Below, piece after piece: positions 37,092 to 50,537 of a stretch of DNA of 64,000 nt. Origin of the DNA: Carnegiea gigantea. Its lineage: Eukaryota > Streptophyta > Magnoliopsida > Caryophyllales > Cactaceae. The stretch's first letter is position 1; each line of letters starts with the position of its first letter. Location of the stretch: NCBI GenBank assembly GCA_029747015.1, contig JAKOGI010000428.1, positions 253,501 to 317,500 of the forward strand. The letters are read 5' to 3'. The position numbers were made by a program, and so were the translations under genes. The notes below the pieces were generated by a model. The model searched no databases and was not told the origin of the DNA. It saw nothing but the letters and a program-made list of their open reading frames with translations.

Positions 37092-37875
37092 TTAGTTTCT
37101 CTTTCTTGTGAATTTTCGTCCCACCATTTGCTTGAGGCTTCCATAAATGCCTTCCTACAAATCGCCAAATTAATCATTAATAGTTAATGCACAAATCACT
37201 TAAAAAGATAAGGGTAAAAGAAAATAACAAGAACAAGAAATGAAGGTATGAGCTTACAAGTAGAAGAGAGCTTTTGCGCGTTAACTTGTAGAGGCTCCCT
37301 CTTGATCTCCTAAGTCTTGTAATTTTCACTTGCACGTCCACATCACAAATTCCACTATCCCAAGGTAAAATGCCCAAATTACCCTTCTTGCTAGTCTTTG
37401 GATCGCACCTCGGGCCCCCGCATTTGCAAGAGTCAAAATGGGCACTTATGTCACTCTCGCTCTTCCCTTGATCCAGTCCATCACTACTTTCATTCCCATA
37501 AAAGCCCAAATCATCAGTGACAATTGCATTTTTTGGGCCAGCGTTCTCAAAGATGGGCCCAAAAGACACAGACCGGCCCATAAAAGGCCCATCTAAAACA
37601 GTGGTGGGGGAGGAGGGCATAGTGGAGGACACCTTGGCCTCAGTGGACATGATAGGGGGAAGCTTCAAGCACCTAACACTCTTGGGCTTGAATGGGCTTA
37701 ATAAGTTGGTGGTCTTGGGCCGTCCGGGTACCTCCTCCCACTCGAATGGCACCGAGACCATCGGCTGGAATGGTGGCGTCACCAGTGGCTCTGGTGGCGG
37801 CTTATGTCTCGGAAGTGAGGATAGAGAGAGTTTAAGTGGTGTGGTGCTTGACTCTTCTCGAAGTAAAAAACTCAT
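37092..37875 (-). CDS. DUF688-like protein of unknown function
   Basis: Two coding exons: 37875-37258 and 37154-37092 (226 residues). The frame passes cleanly over the GT-AG intron (LLL joined to EGIYGSLKQMVGRKFTRKRN, stop). The hallmark is VSVPFEWEEVPGRPK near residues 40-54, a motif I associate with the DUF688-type plant proteins. It is followed by a Pro/Ser-rich stretch with PFKPKSVRCLKLPP, and a Cys-rich patch DSCKCGGPRCDP. No signal peptide, membrane segment or enzyme motif is visible. An Arabidopsis counterpart may be At5g53030, recalled but not checked. The start is the ATG at 37875, because the upstream in-frame codon is GTG. A TATATATA box lies about 160 bp before it. Confidence 0.82.
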
Positions 37876-38968
37876 GATTTTGGCTGTATAGTACACACAA
37901 TACTTGCATTAAGAGAATATTAAGAGAATTAGATGCACACAGCCTTATTGATAAATCGGTTAAAATTAAAATCGAGTGGATATGAAGAAGGGGGGAGATG
38001 AGAAGAGGGTAGTAGATGAATGTTGGCTGATGGGTATATATAGGGAGAAGGGATTAAAAATGAAAACGCTCCACGCGCTACAGCTTCACGAGGGGCATCA
38101 AGGGTTGTTGAATTTTCATACGTTGAAGTATGGGAAAGGGAAAGTGGGCATTTGGATGGATCACATACACTATGATGCCTACCAATAAACAATAAGCTCC
38201 CATGACATTAAATGTTGGTCATACAATAACGTTGCAATGTTAACAGTCTTGGTTATTAACGGTCACATTTCGATGGGAAATTTCTAGTTTCCATTGGCAT
38301 TAGTATTGACTTTTGTTTCAAAATGAGGATTGTTAATTTCCCCATTTTAACCCTCATGGTCACCGACGTGAATCTTGACAGACATGAGTATGGGGAGATC
38401 TAAATATGCAGATTGAATTTTCCCGCCAAAGCCTCGAGGTCACTTTATGCTTGGTTGGTTGATTACCTAACCCCACCTAAATAGGACCAGCGGACAGTTG
38501 CATTGGTGTTCTATTCTGAATCACAGGGATGAGAGATCTGCTGAGTATGTGGATAGACAACCAGAGTTCACTTCTGTCTGCCTAACACTACGGCATCATT
38601 GTTCATGACACCCCAATCTCAACTTTTTTGAAAGGGAAATTTTTGCATTCTGAGCATTCGAGTATGAGGAATCACAGCATATACATATGTATAACCATTT
38701 GATGGTTTTTTACTTACAGAGGGTGTCTCATTGCCCTTCTATTTTGGCACCAATTGACTACATGACAGAATATACAACCAATCATTTCTGCAATCTTTAA
38801 CAATTGATGGCGGATTTATGACACAAACCCAATTAGCCAAATCTGCCAATGGAACTAGTGACAAACCTGGTTGTAACTCTCCTCTGGAAATTGAACTCAA
38901 TACGGGGTCTCTAGAAACCTCTTTTTATGAGATCTCCAAGAGATCAAAAGGAGTAAAGCAGTTGCATG
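37876..38968. other. Promoter of the DUF688-like gene and 3' flank of the coiled-coil gene
   Basis: No gene is supported. The first 200 bp contain the leader and TATA box of the minus-strand DUF688-like gene. Beyond about 38200 is intergenic DNA, with probable 3' UTR of the coiled-coil gene just before 38969. Confidence 0.5.
38035..38044 (-). promoter_or_regulatory. TATA box of the DUF688-like gene
   Basis: On the minus strand the sequence reads CTATATATAC, about 160 bp before the start codon at 37875. Position and sequence fit a plant TATA box; the start of transcription is inferred. Confidence 0.55.
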
Positions 38969-41755
38969 TCACCACCTTCGGGAACGAATTCCATCACAAG
39001 CAAGAGTGCCTTCAAGACCTCCGATAATTCTAGCAATACGGACCTCCATGCCCCTTTGAACATCCTTAAGGAGAGATTGAATTGTATCAGCAAATCGCTT
39101 CATGTCAAAGCTGGCAGATCCATTGAATTGCTCAGAGATCCCGACAAACCCAGAAGCAAGTTTGGATTGTATCTCCATCAATTTCTGCCCTGTTGCAACA
39201 ATAAATCTCTGTAGCTGGAATGTCTCCTCGAGGAAGTGCTCGAGGGCTTTTCTCTCCTCCCTTGATCTAGTTGAGCCGGGCACTCCTTGCTTTACATATA
39301 AATCCTTATCCCCCTGAAGAACACATCAGAAGCATCGTCAACCAACAGGGCAGGTTAAACATAACTAAGCAATGAACATTGAGAGCTTACCATCTGCTGA
39401 CTAAGATCATCAGTCCTTTCTTGAAGGGATTGATACCGGCTGACTTGTTTTTTAAGCAAAGAAATCAAAAAAAGAAAGCCTTTTATTTTTAGCAACCCAT
39501 GTTCATCATTTCCGTTAATCTCGCCACTTTCTTGCACTCCAGTCAACCTGTCCAGCATAATTAGTTGCTGACTTAGCCGCTTGATCTTGTAAGAAACTCC
39601 CAAGGCATGAAGGTCCCCTTTCCATGGAGACTTATCCTGCTCGTTCAAGCAAAGTTTTGCTGCTACTTCATTCCCATTAGTTGCACAAACTTCTGGACTC
39701 GAAGATTCTGCACAAGCAGGAAGAGGATGCACTAGAGCATCTTTCTCCTCAACGGAGGATATCAAAGTTGAAGAAGTATCTATGGAAACAGATTCAGTTT
39801 CTTCTTCTTTTTCAGCTTCTGTGGTCAACAAATTTTTCTTCCCTGGCTGTTCGTTGTCAGCTGGCTTTTTCTTTGTGAAGCTAACCTGGGACCAAATAGC
39901 ATCATCAGCCACCAAAAGTTCAGGCTTAGACATATGTAACTTGGTCTTTTGAGTCCTCAAGGTGTTCAACTGCAAGGCAATCTGATCTTTCACTATCTTC
40001 TGTTCAACTTCTTGGTCTAACAACAAAGCTTCCAGTTTCAAGTTATTACGCTGGAGTTGGGACATATCTTGTTTAAGGCCTTCAATTTGGGACTGCAACC
40101 TTCTTGACTCCAATTCAGCGCCTCGTAGCTTCCAGCGGTAGGCTTCTAGTTTATCTTCTTTCAGTCGCATTTGCTCCGCAAAAGCTTCTAATTCTAGTTG
40201 ATGCCGCTGCTCAACAGCATGATGGTACTTTTCTGCTCCTGAATGAACCCATTCATCCAACCGCGTAGCTTTATCTGACAGTTCAGAAGTAATAATAAGG
40301 GAGAAACGGAGACACATGAAAAACAGACCATAACTACAAACGCTTCAGGGGTCGTTTTCCAGAACGTGAATCGCTACTTGTTCCACAAATGTATGGCTAC
40401 TTATTTCACAAATTGAGCTTAATTTAGAATTCAAAATGCTTGTTCCCAGAATGCGGAGCGCAGTGGTGTGGAGCATGCCCAGTGACTATATGCAATGATT
40501 TTTTCAGAGGTGATAAGTAAAATGCTAACAAAACATGGAGACACTTACCAAACTCAGTGCTTTCTTGGGGCAAGCTTGGTCCCAAATGTGCGGAACATTC
40601 TCGATGTTCTTTAAGAACTTCTCCAACCAAATGGTCAAACACGTAATCGTTATCCTCCGCTCTGGTGTTATTAACATCCGACAGCCCCATGTCAAAAGAC
40701 TTGACCTCTCTTTCAGTAGGGTAAAAATCAAACCTTGAACTAACTCGTCTGGCCAGCATATTTCTCCATGTATGTCTTCCATTTCTTGATCCAGAACTTG
40801 TCCTCCACCTCTCTGTTTCTGCTTCAGCCTTCTTTCTCTTAGGTTTGAATAACTTGACGTCCTTCAGGAGCATTTGTTTTTCAGTAGAATCCAATTTCGA
40901 CTTCCTCATAGCTGACAATAACTTGTGTTTTTGCTCAGAATCCATATGCATTTTCTCAACCTTCAAAGACAGCTGCCGTACCATTGACACTGCCTGCTCC
41001 TTTTCCTCAAAGACAAAGCCAAGCTGTTGCTTAGCAGCTTCCACTTGCCTCAGTGCACGACCTAACTCAGCTTCCAGCTGACGTTGGTTGGATACAAGCT
41101 CGATAAAAGCAGTCTTGTGCTTCAGCAGCTCATTCGAATGATCCTGTGCTTCACGCTTGGTTGTCTCCTTCAATTCCTCCAAAGCAGCCTCCGCACACTT
41201 CAGTTTCTCTTCCGCCTCCTTCCTCTTCTTCTCTTCTTCCTCCAATGTCTTATCCTTAGACTTCATTGAAAGTTCCATCTCATACAGTTTCCCATTCAAT
41301 TCAGAAATCGTGTCATTCTTTTGTTTGTCTAGGAACCTCAACTTAGTCAGAAGCGCTCCAATTTGCTGCTGAAATCTCCTCCTTTCAGCAAACCAGCTCT
41401 GCTCTTGTGCAGCATAGATGCTGGCAACTCTGTCATTAGCTTTGGCATCTTCACTTCTTATTTTCTTCAACTCACTAATTTCCCTCTCAGCAGTTTCGAG
41501 CTTTTTGAGAAGTTCACATTTCTCGATGCTATTAACTTCTTTCTGCATTCTCCACACCAACATTCCCAAGAGCTGTGCACTCCCTTGAAGCATTTTATCC
41601 CTTGTCTCCGCACATTTCTGGTCATCCAATGCTTGCTGAGACAAGTACTTCAATGCATGGAAGGCACAAGAAACACCAAAATAGATTGCACACAAGCTAT
41701 CATCTCTGGCTCCTGACACAAGAAGACATAACTTTGGGACACCCTCTTCCTCCAT
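38969..41755 (-). CDS. Long coiled-coil protein, related to 'RNase P p38-like' of Arabidopsis
   Basis: Three coding exons: 41755-40549, 40274-39391 and 39313-38969 (811 residues). The N-terminus MEEEGVPKLCLLVSGARDDS is followed by about 200 residues of heptad-like, Glu/Lys-rich coiled coil (roughly 80-300). A basic patch (KDVKLFKPKRKKAEAETER) comes next, then a second coiled coil in exon 2. The last 115 residues (VKQGVPGSTRSREERKALEH, FLEETFQLQRFIVATGQKLM) are a compact conserved block. I recall the Arabidopsis counterpart At5g53020 being annotated as RNase P subunit P38-related. I see no L7Ae-type RNA-binding fold here, so that name should be treated with caution. A structural, cytoskeleton-type role is only a guess. 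It lies tail to head with the DUF688-like gene. Confidence 0.88.
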
Positions 41756-44230
41756 GGACGAGAATGTGCTTCCTTACCTTCACAAAATTCATAAACACGC
41801 AGAGAACTTTCTTAGAAACGATGAAAGCTATGCATGTGTATATTAATCTCTGAAAAATTCAAATTAAGCAGATGATCAAGATGACAAATCAGTATTCCCA
41901 GGGACAAAATCAAAAGGAAAGTAAACTTACAATAAATAAAGGGCTATTGGCTGTTTAACTTAATCCCAAACGACATAACCGCCAGGAGTGAATAACCTGT
42001 TTCTTCAGTGACTGAAAGGATCAGCTGATATTAAATACAAAGGGGGGTCGTAATAACACGAAATTCACACGTGCAAATCAAAATCAGATACAGAACAGAC
42101 TGCGTAAGTTAAATGAATCAGTGGAAATGGAGATGCAACTTTTCCGTGGCATTCAGTGAACTTGCCCTTTTTGCTTTTCCCTGGATTACATTAAATAAAG
42201 CAAGGACGGCACATCCCTATCAAACAGTTGCCTAGCAAATTGTACATTTCTGGAACCTAATAAGATGGGAGAAGGCATTTCAGTTGCTTAATGTACTAGA
42301 TACTCATGATATCTTGGATGCAAAGGAGGGCAGGTTAACAGAGGAGAGTATGTATAGGAAACATGAAGATACTCCAATTTATTTGCATATCATAATAAGG
42401 AGAGACAAGGGAAGGGGCGTAGGATTCAAATTCCATTAGAAGTCCTCCCTTTATCCCAGTTCACTTTTATTTTGGGAGACGACGGAAAAAGATAATAGGG
42501 GTTTTATGTGTTTATTGCCTGTGATGCATGATAAGACATTGTCAAATTAGCGTCAAAAATTTTACGCCAGCTACAAGCTATATAACAGAACCATCCCAAA
42601 CAAACTGGAAAATGGACAGCAAAATAGAAGACAACTGAAAGAAATAGCACAAGACAAAGAGTTTTGGTAACTTATCAGCTAAGTGGATAGAGACAGACAA
42701 TATGAAGATGCCAATGACAGAAGGGGAAAAATTGGGAGCTTATCTCCTGATTCTATTTCTCATATTTGAAAGCAGGCAAATGTGAAAAGACTTCCATTTT
42801 CTGCTCAATAGTAAAAGTTGATTATAACATTTAACCACCATTCCAAACAACGATTGCCTTATTTGAAATGCTGTCTAATCGAATGGAAGCCGCACAAATA
42901 TGCTCAAATATAGTCAAAAAAACATGGACCACAAAAGGTCAATAGCAAGTAGTATTATCTTCACCAAAATCTATACAACCCATTATTGCATCCGTAAGAA
43001 GTTGACAACCACAAAGTTAAGCTTTCCAAAGTGAGACCCTAACTAACCAAATTTACCAAATGGTGCAATGTACTAGCCTACTCCCATAAAAAAGGAAGAT
43101 TAGTCAAAGAAGTAAGTTAATTACAGCAAGAATTTGGAAATGGGTATAGATTAAACTCATAAGCTTAAAGTTTATCTATAAGTATCATACCTGTAAATGG
43201 TCCAAGAAAGCAACAACAGTGGATCAAGAGCATATTATGCAGAAAATGATAGCAGTTAATGAAACCCATAACTTTCATTTGACAACTATCACCAGCATTA
43301 TGCATCCACCTAAGAAACCAAGGCTCCATGGTCCCAAAGAAAGAGAGAGAAAGTGTGGGAAAAGTCTCGAACTTTGGCGTGAGACCTGTAAAGCAGGAAG
43401 TTGTTCAGCAAAAGCAATACAAATCCCAATAATTAAACCAATAGATTAATGCACCAAAATAGAGACCTTTAAACCCCTAAAACCATAATTTCTATGCCAA
43501 GATCTTGCCTAGAAACTCTGAATACTTGTGGAATGCCCTCCTCATCAAGCTCGCAGCTTTCAGGATAGAATAAACCCCCATCATATTTGTGGGTCCGAAT
43601 TGAATTGATTTGGGAGTGGGCGAGATTCATTGAAAGCATCCCAATTTTGGTGCACACGATATATCACTATTAAAGCATTAACTAAGAATATAACAATTTA
43701 TTTGTCTTGTCTACTATTTAAGTAGTTGTAAGATATGGATTGAATGGCACGTCTAAGTCGAACTTAATTAACTAAAACCATGGCATGTGAAAATCTACAC
43801 AATCTTTCCATATCAAAAACTCTTGAAGGAAATATGTGAGTAAACACATAAATTTATATAATCTTTTCTTCACCATTTTTTTTTTTTAAAAAAAACAGAA
43901 GTCTGGGCATGTTCAATCAAACAAGTTTTTCTAATTGCCTCATTGCTAGCATGTTAGTTGGGGGAAGAAACTGATAAAAAATCAGTAAACCTGTAGAAGG
44001 CCCCAAAAATTGAGCCACAGAATGCCCACAATGAAGACTCATCCATCATGTGAAGAAGACATTTCATTTCTATTCACCTGCCTATCATAGACAAGGTAGT
44101 TTACATCGGAAACTCGTACAGAATAGCATTCAGCTAACCATATTTTTTCTCTGCAGCTAGCCCAAGGTTACCACGATGGGAGATTACATTATAAACCGTT
44201 GGGTTGGGCATAAGAGGTGGTGAATGTAGT
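41756..44230. other. Intergenic between the coiled-coil and TPR genes
   Basis: No gene is supported in 2.5 kb. The first part should hold the promoter and 5' UTR of the coiled-coil gene (minus strand), the last part the TPR gene's 3' UTR. The rest is AT-rich with no repeat longer than short homopolymers. The open frames at 43219-43449 and 43469-43657 have no visible domain. Confidence 0.5.
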
Positions 44231-47200
44231 TTAATATTGAACCCTATGCTTGTATTTGTCTCTAAGTACAGATAATCTTCTCTGCACAGGAAACTTCTCT
44301 TGCTTCATACCTAATCTGTTCAGGTAGTATAAGATTTTCTTCAAGGTTTCCATCACTTCCTCGCTCTCGCACCCAAACTCTTTCTCTTGAATGCTGAGCA
44401 CCCTCGTCAGCCGTGTGAGTAACTTCTCATCATCCTCCCCTAATCTTGTCTGTATGGACACGAGACAGTCGAGAGCCTCCCCTAACAGTAAACAACCACA
44501 AAAAAAAAGGAAACAGTCAGGAGTAGGCAGGGAAAATGTACACACTTTGTTCTCCTCTTGCTTCCTTCAGGGTTCCCCCCTCCCCCCTCCCTTTTGGGCT
44601 GGGGGGAAGGTGGGCATTGATCTCCTCTATTTGATTTTCAGAATTACAACATTTCAGTTTTCAACTATCCTGTGCCAGATCTCCAAAATGACAACCCCCA
44701 TCCCCTTCCCAGTTTGCCAATCTGTATTTTTTAAAGCAGGTTTACGTAGCTTTGCCCCTCACAAGCTGTCGACAAATTCTAAATATCACCATCATAAATT
44801 AGTTGCACTTCCCTCAAGAGTAGAAATAGAATATTACCAACTGGAAGAGATTCATCTCCAAATGCTGCCTCACGCATGCGCAGAACTTCAATAGCAAGCC
44901 TCTCAGCTTCCTTATCCCGTTTTAAATTAAACAGAGTAACTGCAAGCTGCAGCATAGGAAAAGTGAGAGATGGATCTTCAGGGCCAACAGACTTCGTCAT
45001 GACCCGCAAGGACATCCTCAGCAACCGTTCTGCTTCTCCGTAATTCTTCGAGAATGAATAGGAGGTCGCAAGGTTAATGTAGTGGGTGGCCAAGCTAGGA
45101 TGATCTTTCCCTTTATGCTTCTGACTTATCACCAAGCACTCTTCCAACAGTTGTCGAGCTTCATTTCCTCTGCGTAAAACCAAATCACAGTCATTGAAAC
45201 AACAAATGCATTATTAGTACGCTCGGACAAAAAGACATCAGGAATATGTAACATTAATATCATTTTCATTTTTTTGGACCAATCCTCACCCACAGTTGCA
45301 TCCAAAATTGTAATAGTTTGTCATGATTTGTTTCCAGAAAAACTGCAGATCCAAAAGTACCTTCCAACTATGTGAAGCAACTCTGCTAAATCTAATCTCA
45401 TCTTCTCCATTACATTATCATCCAATGACAAATATCCTGACTCCTTGATGATCTGAAGAGCTCGCCTGTAAAGGTGAATGGCTTCATCAGCATTCCCTGT
45501 TTTAAAAGAAAAAAATACATTCAGATCTGTCTGAAAAAGGTGCTAATCTTGACATATTACATGGTGTTAGGCCTCAAGAATAGAAATTTTACGGGCTAAA
45601 AGACATTTTAGGTGCCCCAAATTTTACATCTTGTTTCAAAGGAAAAGTAGGAGCACTAGGAAACTCTCCTCTCAAGTCATTTCTAAACTAAACAGACAGC
45701 ACTAAATCATACTCCATCCCGAGAAGTGATCCAAATTAGCAACCCAGTTGGCAGCATAGTTAGCTCCCTTCCTGAAAGGCTGCTGACTAACAGTGCCACA
45801 CTGAGAAACAAATCTTCAAGCATGAATGATGATGGGATTTTCCTCTGAATACGAACTTTACCCTAAAAGCTTGAACAATGACGAAGTTTGCACCTTCAGT
45901 CCCAAGTTTATGAATGGAATCACAGTATCATAACTTAAAACAAACAGTTAGGGGCATATAATCCATGGCATCTTTCAAAGAAAAGTGTCTTGTCAGAGGA
46001 AAGAATAGAATTACTATTCGTGTAAACAAAATTTCCAAACAACATGAAAGTCTATGTGATGAAATATTATGCCATAGAACATATACCTACTAACCTTGTG
46101 CACATTTCACGTGGGCCAGGGAGCAAAATGCCATGCCAACTCTTCCATCTGTTTCGCCATGTAACCTTGAATAAATCTTCAGAATCCTATAAACAGTGGC
46201 AGAAGCCCCAGACACAAAATGAGTGAATCATCTGATCTGAACTCCAAGATCTACAACTTTCAAACAAAATAGTGGAAGAAATCAGACAGACCTGGTGAAA
46301 TGTTTTTCTGCTTCAACGGCTTTGCCTTGACCAAGTAGAAGGTTGCCAAGGCCAGACAAAGGGAGCACAAGATTTTTACTATCCGCACCATAACTTGACT
46401 CCATTATCTTAATCACACGTTGGTAAATTTCTGCTGCTTTTGCGGAGCTTCCACTTGAACCAAGAACTTTTGCCAATCCCAACAACGGTATGACTAAAAA
46501 CACGGACTGTTCCCCTGAGGACATCGCAAACATAAAGTTAGCTGCTATCTTCAGCCAACAGCTTAGTAGTCGTCCGGAATTTTCAGTTGCGCATACGAAG
46601 TAACAGCAGCTAGCATGTGAATGAGAAAGGGCAGACTTCAAATAACAAAGTGACACACTGGTTTTCTATAATTTTTTTTTTAAAGAAAAAATGAAGGCAC
46701 CTAAAGCTGATATAACATAGCTTATTTTCCAGCGTTTCTGTGTTCTAGTTTGTGAGAAATCAGAAAGGATCATACATTCAAACGCAAAACAGGACGGGAA
46801 TAACAAAGCTTTTAGGCAAGGTGATGCATTCATGCAATAACAACTTAGGAGCAATTCTGAAGAAACAGAAGCCCATAGATAGAGAAGTAGCAGGGGGCAA
46901 ATTTAACCATAAAAAAGACAATTATGGCTCCTCACCACCTCATGGTACAAAATCACTACAGGCATTACGGAACATTTAGTAAAAAAGGTTTGAAGAATGC
47001 CTACCATATGAGTTCTCTAGTATTTTTAAAGCTCTCTCATACATGATGATTGATTTCTCAAATTTCCTCAATGACGAATACATGCTTCCCATGTGTACAA
47101 GTACTGAAGGCAGAACTGCTTCTCCATCATCTAAACGATCAACAATTTTGTTCATCTGACCAATCAACAACCCAGAATGTCAGGCACAGGCACATGGAAC

Positions 47201-48757
47201 TGGTGCACTCCAGCTCTACGTCTCATGAACCAGCACAGAGACGTTCTTTCTCTAGTCATCAGAGAGTACTGATAATATGGAACTCTATTTAGGGTCTTGT
47301 AAATGGAACACAACCAAGCATCCGAGTAACGGTTTCAGAGCATTAGAGAGGGGCGTAAAACAACTCATATATTGGCAAGATATTAGCAGCATGTATTGTC
47401 TGGGGCTATGAAAGTTTGTCAGTTTTGCACAAATGCTTGTCTGGATAAGATAAAGTCAGATATCAGAAAACTAAAGCAGCAGCTCACAAATTCTGCAAAG
47501 GTGAGATCAAAGAGACTACCAAGTCTAATAAAGACCCAACCATCTTAAGGTTGCCAACAGCTATGTAACCCAGAGCAATAATATCCAATAATGCGGCTTC
47601 CTCGATGCCTGAAAATCCTGCATCTAGTTGCCCTTTTAATGCTTGATAATTTGCTTCAAGTAAATCTATTGCATCACTTTCCTTCCCTGTTGAAATCAAA
47701 GTTTTGACTTCATCAAATAACTCTTGTAGATGCTCCTCAAAATCATTTGCATGGTTCAAGGAATGACTTGATCTATCAAGCAAAGGGTCAGACCTGTCAA
47801 AAGCAGATACTGAAATAGTGACAATGCTAATTGTAAAAGTCTTCCCTTCAGTAAAGCTAGGCCTCCTGCCAAGTATTAGCAGGAGTATATTAGCTACGCT
47901 AGTTGCTATTCCCATTCTTTACAAAAAGGCAGGACATTCCTATAACGACAACAAGAGAAGCCCAATAATTGTCAGTCTTGTGGACTCATTTGAAGCATTC
48001 ACCAGCTGAACAAGGCTAAAGTCTAAACCAAGCCGTTCAACCATCCAGTGTGGGTTTGCCAATTGATTCAGTTAGCAGTATGCTTCCAGCTTTCCAAAGC
48101 AAGAAATAAAAGAGATAGTCACCAGAAAGAAATGGGACATTTTATCAAGATATTGCTTTCCTCATAGAAGCAAAGGCAATCCCTTCAATGCCGATGATAT
48201 AACTCTTCAATATTATTGTTCATTAAGGCTCTGCATTTTTTATTTCCCCCTTTTTCTTTTTTTTGGGGGGGGGGGGGTTGCCCACGCATAAATACCATAA
48301 AACGTTAAGGTCGAAAGTACTACTCTAGTTCCGCTTCATTTACCAAAGCCCCAACAAATCAATTTTATGCTTAAATTTTTTGATTCATATTTCACACATA
48401 AACTAATAAGCTCCTGATGCCAAATTAAAAGATTACATCTCCAAATAAAATTTCATATGTTCATCAAAGTGAGGCATCACTCAGGACCTGAGGGAGTACC
48501 ATAACTTAGCCAGATGCCCACCTTTGGATGTTCATTGGCGATGGAACATTAGAACTAAACCCTCGTCCCAGTTCAGGACCATGTACAGCTCGTGAACCAG
48601 CCTTAGCACAAACCATCAACGAGCGAAGTGGTGAAATAGCAACACAAGGCACCATATAAAGCTTGAAGGCGCATTTTGGATGCCGAAGACTAACAGGAAA
48701 GCACAACCTGCATCTCGCCACAGAGTTCAAATCGGGGCACAAGCAAACAACTCCCAT
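44231..48757 (-). CDS. TPR protein, kinesin-light-chain-like
   Basis: Eight coding exons in transcript order: 48757-48522, 47793-47541, 47155-47005, 46514-46292, 46186-46095, 45496-45361, 45169-44838 and 44481-44231 (557 residues). After a Cys/Arg-rich N-terminus of about 90 residues that could be an organelle targeting sequence, the protein consists of tandem tetratricopeptide repeats of the ~42-residue kinesin-light-chain type. Examples are YSSLRKFEKSIIMYERALKI, SSAKAAEIYQRVIKIMESSY, GNADEAIHLYRRALQIIKES, GNEARQLLEECLVISQKHKG and KNYGEAERLLRMSLRVMTKS. No catalytic domain is present, so it is probably a scaffold. I recall At5g53080 as the Arabidopsis counterpart. A splice acceptor TTTGCAG sits 1 nt before the ATG, so a 5'-UTR intron (about 49271-48759) is likely; its donor side lies next to a (GA)21 tract. 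Confidence 0.92.
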
Positions 48758-49336
48758 CCTGCAAATTTAACATTGCATGAAAGCCAGAAAATGAACACTC
48801 AGCTTAAGGACATACACTTGTTCACAAAATGGGCACATTAAGGATAAGTGGCTGAAAATCTTGTATTTTTGGACAAGTTGGTATATTGATATTCTTCACT
48901 GGAAGTAGTTGGTTTTTATTAAAAGCCTTTTTATGGGTTGTAATTAACTTCATTTTAGGATGTTTCTTTCCATCAATACCCCTTGATTTTCCTTCTCCAT
49001 GACATGTTATCCCTGCCAATAATCCGGTTTTGCCGATTGCACATTCCAACCTCTCATCTAAGTCAATTTCTACATCATAAGCACCTCCTCAAAAAGAAGT
49101 CAACAGAATTCAATAAGTTCTCTAATTATCTGAAGGTTTAAGAACAAAAGAACACCAAAAACAAGGCAATTTAATCTAACCCATCATAATTTCATGATAG
49201 AACAATCGAATTATCATAAAATCTGAGACCGAAAGGCAATTGCAACTCAACAACCCAGAAAAAGCTTCCACCTTTGAAGCTCGCAAAGACGCACAAAATC
49301 AAAGACAAGTGATAAAACTTCAACTATGCAACGTAC

Positions 49337-49340
<4 letters not shown>

Positions 49341-49382
<42 letters not shown>
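49341..49382. repeat. (GA)21 microsatellite in the TPR gene leader
   Basis: Uninterrupted GA dinucleotide of about 42 bp, read as (TC)n on the transcribed minus strand, in the probable 5' UTR or core promoter of the TPR gene. Confidence 0.95.
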
Positions 49383-49384
<2 letters not shown>

Positions 49385-50293
49385 CTATGAGAAAATGAGG
49401 AGGAGGGAAGAAGGGCAGCTGCCATGGAAGAACTCGTGCACACAGGGAGCAGAGAAGCGAATGCATTACTTAGCAGTAAGAGATAGGCTTTTTCAAACCA
49501 AGCACTTAGAGCTGTGGGTGGGCTGTACGGCCCAACCCAGCTACACAAACACAACGGCCCATTCAATGTAAACTTTTTAAATATTTTTTTCAGCAAAAGC
49601 ATGCACAAAAATCTATATAAAATAATAACAATTCTCAAAACTTTATTAGTACTCATATTATTTTATTTATTTATTGAAAACTAGTATTAAGGGCTATGCA
49701 ATGCATTCTATACTAGATTTCTTGTGAGTTTTTATTCTTTAATTGAAAATTTTGATCATTTTCATTATGATAAATACACAGTGCTTAATAAATTTAAGCC
49801 ATAAATATAACATCATACTTTATAAAGTATCATAATAATTAATTTTTATTAATAACTATAATTATTATTGAAAAAATTAATCTCATGAGAGTTGGAATTG
49901 GTTCTACATAACTTTGAAAATCAGAAGATTTTATTATTAGGATCTTCATTAATAATTTTTTATTATTAGTCATCAAATTTTTGATAACATCATAAATCAT
50001 AATATTTTATTGTGTATATTTTTTATTGAAAAACAAAAAATAGTAATAGTAGAGGTGTCCAAACAGAAATCGAAATAATAGTTCAGGACTCTTCCAATAA
50101 TATATGGATAAAAAAATTTAAACTTTTTTTAGAGTGGTAATTGACGATTGAAAATGAGAGTTCGTTTTATTTTAATATATTTATATAGATATAGTCATAT
50201 AGATGACCATAATGTCCATATTTACATATAAACCGCCCCCCCCCCAACCCAAAAAAAAGTTTGTCCATTTTTTCTGGCCAAACAACACCTATA

Positions 50294-50320
50294 TACATAC
50301 ATACATGCATGCATGCATGT
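50294..50320. repeat. CATA/CATG tetranucleotide repeat
   Basis: Alternating CATA then GCAT units about 320 bp before the beta-galactosidase start codon. Confidence 0.9.
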
Positions 50321-50527
50321 ATGAACGTCACCAGTCCATCACCTTCATTTACTAAAATTAGGGTAATTGTGCTTAAAGATCATGTCAATAAGCTAAATTA
50401 ATCCCAATCCACACAATTTATTTTCCTAAATTTAGATGTAAAACAAATTTAGAAAAATTCTAAATATATAGTAACAACTCATGAGGAATAAATAGGGAGA
50501 AGTACTAAACCTGGGAGACCCTAGTTG

Positions 50528-50537
50528 CATATAAAAG
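50528..50537 (+). promoter_or_regulatory. TATA box of the beta-galactosidase gene
   Basis: CATATAAAAG lies about 105 bp upstream of the start codon at 50641, a usual spacing for a plant TATA box with a short leader. Confidence 0.65.

Noticed and set aside
37876..37896. Longer start for the DUF688-like protein using a GTG codon
   Set aside because: The upstream codon is not ATG; the first ATG at 37875 gives a normal plant N-terminus.
43469..43657. 62-residue minus-strand frame in the gap between the coiled-coil and TPR genes
   Set aside because: Too short, with no domain, splice partner or neighbouring exon.
49326..49571. Arg/Glu repeat open frame over the GA microsatellite
   Set aside because: Its coding appearance comes only from the (GA)n repeat.
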